Positions 1-6,043 of a stretch of 25,862 bases of DNA are shown here, piece by piece (within the stretch, counting starts at the first letter, position 1; every line of letters begins with the position of its first letter). The notes beneath the pieces were generated by a model that ran no database searches, was not told where the DNA came from, and was given only the letters and a program-made list of their open reading frames with translations. Made by a program: the position numbers and the translations under genes. The DNA is from 21-14-0-10-32-9 sp964501945. GTDB lineage: Archaea > Nanobdellota > Nanobdellia > Woesearchaeales > 21-14-0-10-32-9. The DNA lies in assembly GCA_964501945.1 (NCBI GenBank), contig CAZCTY010000014.1:1-25862 (forward strand), written 5' to 3'.

Positions 1-10
1 TTTTAAAGAG

Positions 11-24
11 AAACATTTATATAG
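11..24 (+). promoter_or_regulatory. TATA/BRE promoter of the surface-protein operon
   Basis: The sequence aaacatttatatag is a good archaeal BRE plus TATA box. Transcription should start near 45-50, giving a leader of about 45 nt with a Shine-Dalgarno GAGGT at 81-85, 9 nt before the ATG at 95. Unlike most promoters in the window, this one drives a leadered mRNA. Confidence 0.6.
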
Positions 25-94
25 TACAAGGGAGAGTATCTCATTTGAGTAGCTTTTTTTGTATATTGGGCTACGCAAGTGAGGTAAATAAAAA

Positions 95-322
95 ATGGAG
101 CAGAAGAGTTTTAACAAAGTACTTTTTGTTTTAGTTATTGTGGCGATTATTGTTTCTGTTCTAGGGACATTGCTAGTACTTAACGCTAGTAATTTTGATG
201 ACGCTGAAATCGGCAGGCATAGTGGCGGTGAAGGTTCGATTTCGTTGGGGATTCAAGGTCCGCCACAAACAGCTGAGTCCACTGGTAGCATTGAGTTAAG
301 CGTAGTGGAAAAAGAAGTTTAA
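95..322 (+). CDS. small membrane-anchored surface protein, hypothetical
   Basis: A 75-residue protein of unknown function. Residues about 8-30 form one hydrophobic segment (FVLVIVAIIVSVLGTLLVLN) that serves as an uncleaved anchor or signal. The rest is a short extracellular tail rich in G, S and E that ends with TGSIELSVVE. The start ATG has a GAGGT Shine-Dalgarno 9 nt upstream. The next gene, 25 nt downstream, has a related N-terminus (AIVVSLGGTFVSLN), and the partial gene at the right end of the window ends with TGSIGATVTE, so these look like members of one family. Proteins with this type of N-terminus are common in DPANN genomes (recollection, not checked). It is probably translated with its neighbour and displayed on the cell surface. 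No catalytic motif is visible. Confidence 0.75.
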   Translation: MEQKSFNKVLFVLVIVAIIVSVLGTLLVLNASNFDDAEIGRHSGGEGSISLGIQGPPQTAESTGSIELSVVEKEV

Positions 323-347
323 ATAAAATCATGGAGGATATGAAAAA

Positions 348-977
348 ATGAGTGTTTCGAATAAAACATTGTCAATATTGTTATTGGCAGCGATTGTTGT
401 ATCTCTTGGAGGTACATTTGTGAGTCTTAACAGACTTGGTAGTATTTCAACGACGGGTTTTGTAACCGAAGATGGTACTGTTTCTTTGGAGATTGGTGAT
501 AATCTTGCTATTGAATTAGAAGATAGTACTGTTAACTTCGGTGAGTGTCAACTAGGTGATAATTCTGCTGGTATCACAATTAACACAGAAGGAGTAGGGG
601 AAGCAGATAATGATAATTGTGATAATCAACCACCAGGTATTACTGTTAAAAATGTTGGTAACTTGGATGCGGTAATTGCTCTGTCAACTAGTGATAGGGG
701 TACTGAGCAAGGAGGAACTTTTTTAGACACAGGTACAACGGAATCTGAATTAAGGTACAGATCAGACAATGTTGATGGTTGTGATTCTGGTTTGCAACCA
801 GATTATGCAATAGTTACAGATACAGAACAAAGTGGTGTTGATATTTGTACTCATTTAAACGCGCCTACTGATGGTGCTCAAAATAGTTTCATAACGCATT
901 TTGAAATTGATATTCCTGATTCAGCTACAGGGGTTGGTCATAGCGTTACTATAACATTTGAAGCGTCCGAAGTTTGA
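348..977 (+). CDS. secreted/anchored beta-rich surface protein, hypothetical
   Basis: A 209-residue protein with a hydrophobic N-terminal segment at about residues 8-27 (LSILLLAAIVVSLGGTFVSL) and a polar, acidic exported domain. That domain contains alternating beta-like stretches (TVSLEIG, AIELEDSTVNF, GITVKNVGNLDAVIALS) and cysteines (CQLGD, NDNCDN, DGCDSG, DICTH) that could form disulfides outside the cell. ATG 348 is preceded by GGAGG at 333-337. It is second in a two-gene operon with the 75-residue homologue. The C-terminus has been altered by a 16-bp tandem duplication (957-988): the TGA stop lies at the start of the second copy, and without it the protein would end EASEVVI instead of EASEV. 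The function is unknown; a surface or pilin-like subunit is inferred from architecture. Confidence 0.75.
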   Translation: MSVSNKTLSILLLAAIVVSLGGTFVSLNRLGSISTTGFVTEDGTVSLEIGDNLAIELEDSTVNFGECQLGDNSAGITINTEGVGEADNDNCDNQPPGITVKNVGNLDAVIALSTSDRGTEQGGTFLDTGTTESELRYRSDNVDGCDSGLQPDYAIVTDTEQSGVDICTHLNAPTDGAQNSFITHFEIDIPDSATGVGHSVTITFEASEV

Positions 978-989
978 AGCGTCCGAAGT
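957..989 (+). repeat. 16-bp tandem duplication across a stop codon
   Basis: The unit tttgaagcgtccgaag occurs at 957-972 and again without a gap at 973-988; the match continues one base further. The duplication includes the last codons of the upstream gene and creates its TGA stop at 975-977. Its perfect identity suggests a recent slippage event. Confidence 0.85.
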
Positions 990-1016
990 AGTAATTTGAT
1001 TATGCGTGTTGTTTAA

Positions 1017-1041
1017 AATTTATTTTTTTTTATTTTTTTTT
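1017..1041 (+). terminator. T-rich terminator after the surface-protein operon
   Basis: Two runs of eight or more T follow the operon within about 40 bp of its stop (attttttttt type tracts), as expected for archaeal oligo-T termination. The last bases touch the stop of the convergent NFACT-R gene. Confidence 0.5.
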
Positions 1042-1846
1042 AATGTTTTTTCTTTGAGAAGTCGAATTTTCCTGGTGGTAGCGCACTTAATATTTCTTCG
1101 TTTGTTGCAAGGTTAAACTTTTTGGTTATCTTATTTGATATTTCTCCTTTCTTCATTGTGCCTTGTTTTAATGTTAAGTATTCTTCGCAGTGTTTTTTTA
1201 TTGCGCTTGTGGGTCCGCCCATTATTATTTTTGTATCATCTTTTTCCATGTAGCCTATGCTCTGGTCTATTTCTACGTGGTGTGTTTTTCTCTTTCCATA
1301 TATCATAAATGATCCTTTTGCGATGTACTCGCCTGCTTTTGTTTCCTTTGTGACTTGTTCTGGTTTTACTTCGAAGACTTCGACGTTTTTCATATTAAGT
1401 TCCCATGCCTTCGTGTGTGTCCCCGCGAATACTGCAGCTTCCTTTTTTGTTTGTTCTGGTATTTCTTCATCTTTCTTGTTCTTTACTACAACGAATGGGC
1501 TTCCTGGTGCTTCTGTGTGAAAGACTATGTTCCAAGAATCTGTGTGTTTTTTTATTATTACCTCGTTCGTTGAGGCATCTTTTCCCGCAATGACTAGTAT
1601 ATCATCTGAGCTTATGAACCATTTGAATTTTTCATACCAGTCTTTTTTTCTTTGTTTTGATTTTTTTAGAGCTTCTTCTTTCTCTTTTGTTTTCTCATGT
1701 GTTTTTTCTTCCTTTTCAAGTTTCTTTTTTGTTTGCTCTAAGGCTTTCTTTGCACCTTCAAGTTTTTTCTTTGCTTTCTTTGCTTTTTCAAAGTAGGTTT
1801 GTGCGTTTTCTTCTACGTTTTTATCAAGATTTATTTTTATCTCCAT
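1040..1846 (-). CDS. stand-alone NFACT-R (DUF814) protein, C-terminal half of Rqc2/NEMF
   Basis: A 268-residue protein. Residues about 14-70 are a lysine/glutamate coiled coil (KKAKKKLEGAKKALEQTKKK). Residues about 72-190 match the NFACT-R domain: KFKWFISSDDILVIAGKDAS, then a histidine-containing segment (NIVFHTEAPGSP), then GEYIAKGSFMIYGKRK. In full-length archaeal and eukaryotic Rqc2/NEMF (RqcH in bacteria; 550-1000 residues), which bind 60S/50S-tRNA and add C-terminal tails to stalled chains, these parts follow an NFACT-N domain and helix-hairpin-helix. Both are absent here, and the upstream DNA is IleRS, so this is not a local frameshift. GAGGG at 1856-1860 lies 9 nt before the ATG. It follows ileS on the same strand with an 84-bp gap. 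Either the N-terminal half is encoded elsewhere, or this short form acts alone as an RNA/ribosome-binding protein. Confidence 0.8.
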   Translation of the reverse strand: MEIKINLDKNVEENAQTYFEKAKKAKKKLEGAKKALEQTKKKLEKEEKTHEKTKEKEEALKKSKQRKKDWYEKFKWFISSDDILVIAGKDASTNEVIIKKHTDSWNIVFHTEAPGSPFVVVKNKKDEEIPEQTKKEAAVFAGTHTKAWELNMKNVEVFEVKPEQVTKETKAGEYIAKGSFMIYGKRKTHHVEIDQSIGYMEKDDTKIIMGGPTSAIKKHCEEYLTLKQGTMKKGEISNKITKKFNLATNEEILSALPPGKFDFSKKKH

Positions 1847-1871
1847 TAACCAGTACCCTCGTTAACGTGCT

Positions 1872-1897
1872 AGGGGTTTCGCTTCGCTCAAGCCCCT
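1872..1897. repeat. GC-rich hairpin between ileS and the NFACT-R gene
   Basis: AGGGGTTT at 1872-1879 pairs with AAGCCCCT at 1890-1897 (eight pairs including one G-T), with a ten-base loop cgcttcgctc. On the plus strand it is followed by tgttttttt, but on the transcribed minus strand no U tract follows. It lies in the untranslated gap of the ileS/NFACT-R transcript and may be a processing or stabilising structure. Confidence 0.5.
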
Positions 1898-1930
1898 TGT
1901 TTTTTTGGGCATCCCTTTTTGTTTTTTTGT

Positions 1931-4900
1931 TTATATTTTTTTGAAGCTTATTTTGAAGTTTTCTTGTTTTATTTTGAATTCTTTTTCATATTCTAGGCTT
2001 GGTGCTTTTGTGAATTCTAGTTTTTCTGCGCCTGTTTTGAATGCTATGTACTCTGTGTGTTCTTTTATTTTATCTTTGAGTTCTGTGTTTGTTTCTATGT
2101 ATGCTTCAATTCTTTCTATCTTTGTGAAGTTGTTGTTTTTTCTCATATCTTGTATTCTCCTCACTATTTCTCGCGCGTATCCTTCCGCATCTAATTCATC
2201 GTCTCGAGTTGAATCTATTATTGCTTTCCCGTTTGGTGTCTCGCTTGCATAGTGGGGTTTTTCTACTCTCTCATCTACATTTAAGTAATCTTTTACTTTA
2301 ACTGTTTCATTTAGTATTTTTATTTCGTCTTTTCCTTTTTTTATTTCTTGTATTATTTCATCTTTTTTTTCATTTATGTATTTTGCAGCATCTCCTGTTC
2401 TCTCGCCAAACAGGGTTCCTAGCGCTTTGAAGTTTGGTTTGACCTCGTATTCATATTCAAATTCTTCCTTAAAAGTTATTTGTTTAACGTTGGTTTGTTC
2501 TTTTATTAATGTTAGTACGTCTTCGCTTAGTTCTTTTTCTTTTGTTATGATTTTAGCGTCTTTTATTGGCCATCTAACTCCCAGTCCTGATTGTTCTCTT
2601 GCGCCGAGTATTCCTGTTATTAGGTTCATTGCTACTTCAAATTCTCTTACTAATTCAGTATCTATCTTTGTCTCATCTACGCTTATCCATTCCTCGTGGC
2701 TAACAGAATCTTCGTTTAGCACGCCATGTTTTTCTTTTATGTTTTGGTATATTTTCTCTGCGATGAAAGGCATGTATAAATTACTCATTGTAAGTATGTC
2801 TTTTATGACGTTAAACATTACTTTTGCAAGTCCTTGTTTTTCGTCCTCGCTTCCTGTAACGCTTCTCTCGCGTATCATCTTGATGTAATCTCTGCTAAAT
2901 CCAAGTATTAATTCGTTTAGTAAGTTGCATGCTTTATCTATCTCGTAATTTTCTAGTAATTCGCTTACATCTCGCTTGGTTATGTTCAGCGTGCTTAGTA
3001 TATATTTGTCTTCTACGCTCAACTCGTATTCTTTGTTTAGGGCTTCGTTTAGGTTTATTTTTTCATTCACTAAGAAGTCCGTAAAGTAATTGTGTATGTT
3101 CCATAAAACGTTTAGTGTTCTGTATTTTTGTTGTATGTTGTCCCATGAGAATGCGATGTTTTGTCCTGCGCTTATTCCGCATAAGTAGAATCGCATTGTG
3201 TCTGTTCCGTATTTATCACTTATCTCGTACGGTGATATAATGTTTCCTAGGGATTTTGACATCTTAACGCCGTCTACTGCATTTAGCATTCCGTGTACGT
3301 ACACGTTTTTAAATGGTACGTCTTCGTGGTTCATTAATTCGTGTGATACGGCGAGCATGTAGAACCATAGTCTTATTTGTTCTTTAGCTTCTAGTATGTG
3401 GTCTACTGGCATCCATTTTTTCATTAATTCTTTGTCGTTGTATAGGCAGTTCCATGCGACGGTTCCAGAATCTAGCCATACATCTAATACGTCTGGTATT
3501 CTCTTATAGGTTTTACCATCTTTCTTTATTACGACTTCATCTATGAATGGTTTGTGTAAATCTTCTGGGACTTCGCATCCGAGTTTTTTTAGCTCTTCCT
3601 TACTTTCTATTACTATGTAATCTTCTTCGTTTTCTTCATTTACCCATATAGGTGCGGGGGTTCCCCAGTATCTTTGTTTTGTAATGGAGTTATCTCTAAG
3701 GTTGCTTATCCACGCATCAAATTGTGCGCCTGCATTTTTTGGTACCCATTTTATTTTCTTGTTTTTTTCTATGATTACATCTTTCAAGTCTTCTGTTTTA
3801 AAGAACCATTGCTTCGTCGTTCTGAATATGACTGGGCTTTTATGTCTCCAGCAATGCGCATATTCGTGGTCTACTTTGTTTTGTGCGATTAATGCGCCTC
3901 TCTTTTTTAGTGCTTCTATGAATTTGTCATCATCTTTTTTTGCGATTAATCCTTTGAAGGTTTTCATTTCCTCTGGGAATTCGCCTTTCTCGTCTATGTT
4001 GTTGAATGGTGGTAATCCGTTTCTATATCCAACTTCATAATCCTCGGGTCCGCATCCTGGGGCGCAGTGTACGAGTCCTGTTCCTGCACTTGTGTCTACG
4101 TGTTCAGTGCTAAGGAGGATTGTGTGTATTTTATTTGAGTCTATTTTTTCGTATTCATCATAATCTTTACTAAAGGGGTGTTCGTATTTTAAGCCTTCTA
4201 TTTTATCTCCTGTAAACTCTTCTTTTACTTCGTATTCTGCGTTTGTGACTCCGTTTATGAAGACTCCTGCGAGTTGTTTTGCAACTATCCACCTCTCGCC
4301 TGCGTGGTCTCCTTTTTTTATCTCGCATTTTTGGTATTCTATTTCTGGGTTTACCATTACTGCTAAATTGAATGGAATCGTCCACGGAGTAGTTGTCCAT
4401 ATTACTATGTATTCATTTTCTGTGCCTTCAACTTTCATCTTTACGAAGATTGAGTCATCTGTTACGGTTTCATATTCTTGTTCGTGTTTTGCTAGTGCTG
4501 ATCCGCAGTCAGGGCACCATGAGAGGGTTCTCTCGCCGAGGTATAGTCTTTTATTTTCATTGGCTCGTTTTACAACGCTCCACTGTCCTTCTATGAATTC
4601 ATTTGCAATTGGCTGATAGGAATCTTCAAAGTCGAGGGTTATTCCCATTTTCTCTAGGTCTTCATTCATTTGTTTCATCATTTCTGTTGAGTATTCTCTG
4701 CATTTTTTGTTGAATTTTTCTAATCCGTACTCTAAGATTTCTTCTTTAAATTTCATGTTGAGCTCTTTCATAACTTTTAGCTCTGTTGGTAATCCGTGCA
4801 TGTCGTATCCTGCGCGGTCCCACACGTTTAGGCCTTTCATTCTTTTGTATCGTAGCACTGCATCTTTTAATGCGTGGTTCCAGCCATGTCCCATGTGTAA

Positions 4901-5047
4901 TCTTCCTGATGTGTATGGTGGTCCTTGGAGGAAGTAGAATTTTTTTCCATCGCTATTTCTATTTTTAATCTTTTTCAGTACTTCTTTTTTTGTCCAGTAT
5001 TTTAATATGTCTTCTTCTATTTTTTTAAAATCGTATTTTTCAGCCAT
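1931..5047 (-). CDS. ileS: isoleucyl-tRNA synthetase, archaeal type
   Basis: A class I aminoacyl-tRNA synthetase that charges tRNA-Ile, 1038 residues, in line with archaeal/eukaryotic-type enzymes. The HIGH motif appears as HMGH (PPYTSGRLHMGHGWNHALKD, about residue 50) and KMSKS is intact at about 595-599. The CP1 editing domain shows TTTPWTIPFNLAV and GTGLVHCAPGCGPEDYEVGY. A CPDC zinc knuckle follows LSW (about residue 180), and the C-terminal half is the helical anticodon-binding region. An upstream ATG at 5056 abuts the Shine-Dalgarno directly; the ATG at 5047 (MAEKYDF) has AGGGAGG at 5063-5057 with 9-nt spacing and is preferred. The mRNA leader of about 100 nt carries a hairpin that may compete for the Shine-Dalgarno. 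The gene is transcribed toward the NFACT-R gene. Confidence 0.97.
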   Translation of the reverse strand: MAEKYDFKKIEEDILKYWTKKEVLKKIKNRNSDGKKFYFLQGPPYTSGRLHMGHGWNHALKDAVLRYKRMKGLNVWDRAGYDMHGLPTELKVMKELNMKFKEEILEYGLEKFNKKCREYSTEMMKQMNEDLEKMGITLDFEDSYQPIANEFIEGQWSVVKRANENKRLYLGERTLSWCPDCGSALAKHEQEYETVTDDSIFVKMKVEGTENEYIVIWTTTPWTIPFNLAVMVNPEIEYQKCEIKKGDHAGERWIVAKQLAGVFINGVTNAEYEVKEEFTGDKIEGLKYEHPFSKDYDEYEKIDSNKIHTILLSTEHVDTSAGTGLVHCAPGCGPEDYEVGYRNGLPPFNNIDEKGEFPEEMKTFKGLIAKKDDDKFIEALKKRGALIAQNKVDHEYAHCWRHKSPVIFRTTKQWFFKTEDLKDVIIEKNKKIKWVPKNAGAQFDAWISNLRDNSITKQRYWGTPAPIWVNEENEEDYIVIESKEELKKLGCEVPEDLHKPFIDEVVIKKDGKTYKRIPDVLDVWLDSGTVAWNCLYNDKELMKKWMPVDHILEAKEQIRLWFYMLAVSHELMNHEDVPFKNVYVHGMLNAVDGVKMSKSLGNIISPYEISDKYGTDTMRFYLCGISAGQNIAFSWDNIQQKYRTLNVLWNIHNYFTDFLVNEKINLNEALNKEYELSVEDKYILSTLNITKRDVSELLENYEIDKACNLLNELILGFSRDYIKMIRERSVTGSEDEKQGLAKVMFNVIKDILTMSNLYMPFIAEKIYQNIKEKHGVLNEDSVSHEEWISVDETKIDTELVREFEVAMNLITGILGAREQSGLGVRWPIKDAKIITKEKELSEDVLTLIKEQTNVKQITFKEEFEYEYEVKPNFKALGTLFGERTGDAAKYINEKKDEIIQEIKKGKDEIKILNETVKVKDYLNVDERVEKPHYASETPNGKAIIDSTRDDELDAEGYAREIVRRIQDMRKNNNFTKIERIEAYIETNTELKDKIKEHTEYIAFKTGAEKLEFTKAPSLEYEKEFKIKQENFKISFKKI

Positions 5048-5117
5048 TAAAAACATCCTCCCTGTTCATGTGTTTTTTTTGAGTTTTATTTCTATTTTTC
5101 TAAAGTTGTGAATTCGC

Positions 5118-5142
5118 TCTCCCTTATAATGTTTTAGGGAGA
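5118..5142 (-). promoter_or_regulatory. 5'-leader hairpin of ileS, possible translational switch
   Basis: On the minus strand TCTCCCT (5142-5136) pairs perfectly with AGGGAGA (5124-5118) across an 11-nt loop. The TATA box at 5168-5176 places the transcription start near 5145-5150, so this hairpin would be at the very 5' end of the mRNA. The same TCTCCCT arm can pair with the ileS Shine-Dalgarno AGGGAGG (5063-5057; six Watson-Crick pairs plus one G-U). The two pairings exclude each other. A regulatory role is inference. Confidence 0.45.
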
Positions 5143-5167
5143 TAATTAGATAATAGAAATAATAATA

Positions 5168-5176
5168 TTTTTTATA
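5168..5176 (-). promoter_or_regulatory. TATA box of ileS
   Basis: The minus strand reads gtataaaaaatatt; TATAAAAAA occupies 5176-5168. The predicted start is about 25 nt downstream, just before the leader hairpin, leaving roughly 100 nt of leader before the ATG at 5047. Confidence 0.5.
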
Positions 5177-5278
5177 CTTGTTATTTTTTGTTGTGTTTCA
5201 ACAATCATTTTTATTTGTTGTGTGTTTATTATTTATAAATATTTTTGCTTTTTTTTAATCTTTTTTTTGTTTTCTTCG

Positions 5279-5294
5279 AAATATTTATATAAAA
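5279..5294 (+). promoter_or_regulatory. TATA box of the E1-like gene
   Basis: The sequence aaatatttatataaaa lies about 28 bp (box centre to A of ATG) before the ATG at 5316. That spacing predicts a leaderless or nearly leaderless transcript; no Shine-Dalgarno is visible. Confidence 0.65.
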
Positions 5295-5315
5295 CGTTGT
5301 TATTCCTTTTTTTCT

Positions 5316-6005
5316 ATGGCATCTAAAAAAAATACTAGGTATTCTAAGCATGAATTGGTCAAGCAAATTGGTGAGAAGGCTGAGGAGATGAGGTCTAAAA
5401 CAGTTTCTATTGTTGGTCTTGCAGGGGTTGGTTCTGTGTTGGCTGATATGTTTGTTCGCACGGGTATTAATGTTCGTTTAATTGATAAGGGTAGGATCTT
5501 GGAAGATGAGATTCAGCAAACTTCTTTGTTTTTGCAAGAGGATATTAATAAGTTTAAGGCTAAGCAGGGTAAAAAGCGTCTTGATGCAATTAATGATGCT
5601 GTTTCTATTAAGGCTTTTCATGAGGAGTTAACTGAGATTAATAGTTACTTGCTTGACTCTGATTTGGTTCTTGATTGTACTAATGATTTGATTGTGTCTT
5701 TAATTATTGATAAGTATTGTTCTAAAAAGAAAATTCCTATGATTTATTGTTATGTTAGTGGTAGTCAAGGGCAGGTCTTTGTAATTGAAGAGGGCACTAC
5801 TTTAAATGAGATTTCTAATTATGTTGAAAATAAGCGTGTTCGTGATGAGGGTATCATGGCTGCGACGGTTCACACTGCGGCGGGTATTGTTGCGAGTAAG
5901 GCTGCTAAGGTTCTTTTAGGTGTGCCTAATGAGAAGAACATGCTTGTCTTTGATATTTGGGATTTAGAATTTTCTAAAAAGTATGTTCGAAAAAATAAAA
6001 AATAA
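5316..6005 (+). CDS. ThiF/MoeB/HesA (E1-like) family protein lacking canonical catalytic residues
   Basis: A 229-residue Rossmann-type protein of the E1/ThiF superfamily, whose members adenylate the C-terminus of ubiquitin-like sulfur carriers. It shows the nucleotide loop GLAGVGS (34-40), the acidic residue at the end of beta-2 (LIDKG, D57), a lysine-rich segment (KAKQGKKRLDAI) and LVLDCTNDL (117-125). Against MoeB, the NLQRQ motif is degraded (the catalytic Arg aligns with Gln67), the Mg-binding Asp of DCTDN is Asn (DCTND, order swapped), the two CxxC zinc pairs are absent, and no cysteine sits at the usual thiolation site. It is therefore minimal and possibly not an activating enzyme. No MoaD/ThiS-like partner is adjacent. 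It is monocistronic, with a leaderless promoter. Confidence 0.8.
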   Translation: MASKKNTRYSKHELVKQIGEKAEEMRSKTVSIVGLAGVGSVLADMFVRTGINVRLIDKGRILEDEIQQTSLFLQEDINKFKAKQGKKRLDAINDAVSIKAFHEELTEINSYLLDSDLVLDCTNDLIVSLIIDKYCSKKKIPMIYCYVSGSQGQVFVIEEGTTLNEISNYVENKRVRDEGIMAATVHTAAGIVASKAAKVLLGVPNEKNMLVFDIWDLEFSKKYVRKNKK

Positions 6006-6043
6006 TTTTTAAAAAATAATCTTTTTTTTCTTATTCTTTTTTT
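6006..6043. terminator. short convergent terminator region
   Basis: This 38-bp spacer between the E1-like gene and gyrB contains T tracts on the plus strand (cttttttttctt and attctttttttttat) and an A tract (taaaaaataa) that is oligo-T on the minus strand. It can serve both converging transcripts. Confidence 0.45.

Noticed and set aside
45..134. Short leader reading frame starting with TTG near the predicted transcription start
   Set aside because: It has no Shine-Dalgarno, overlaps the 95-322 gene in another frame, and its product shows no regulatory pattern.
1257..2252. Several plus-strand frames rich in Phe and Ser across the NFACT-R and ileS end
   Set aside because: These are reverse readings of Lys/Glu-rich coding sequence; they have no ribosome site and no family resemblance.
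2376..2888. 170-codon open frame on the plus strand inside ileS
   Set aside because: It is antisense to well-conserved IleRS coding sequence, and its composition (Ser, Phe, Leu-rich) is that of a shadow frame. No promoter precedes it.
5118..5142. Possible T-box riboswitch in front of ileS
   Set aside because: T-boxes are bacterial and need a specifier loop and the tggN antiterminator bulge; neither is visible. Only a simple alternative pairing is claimed.
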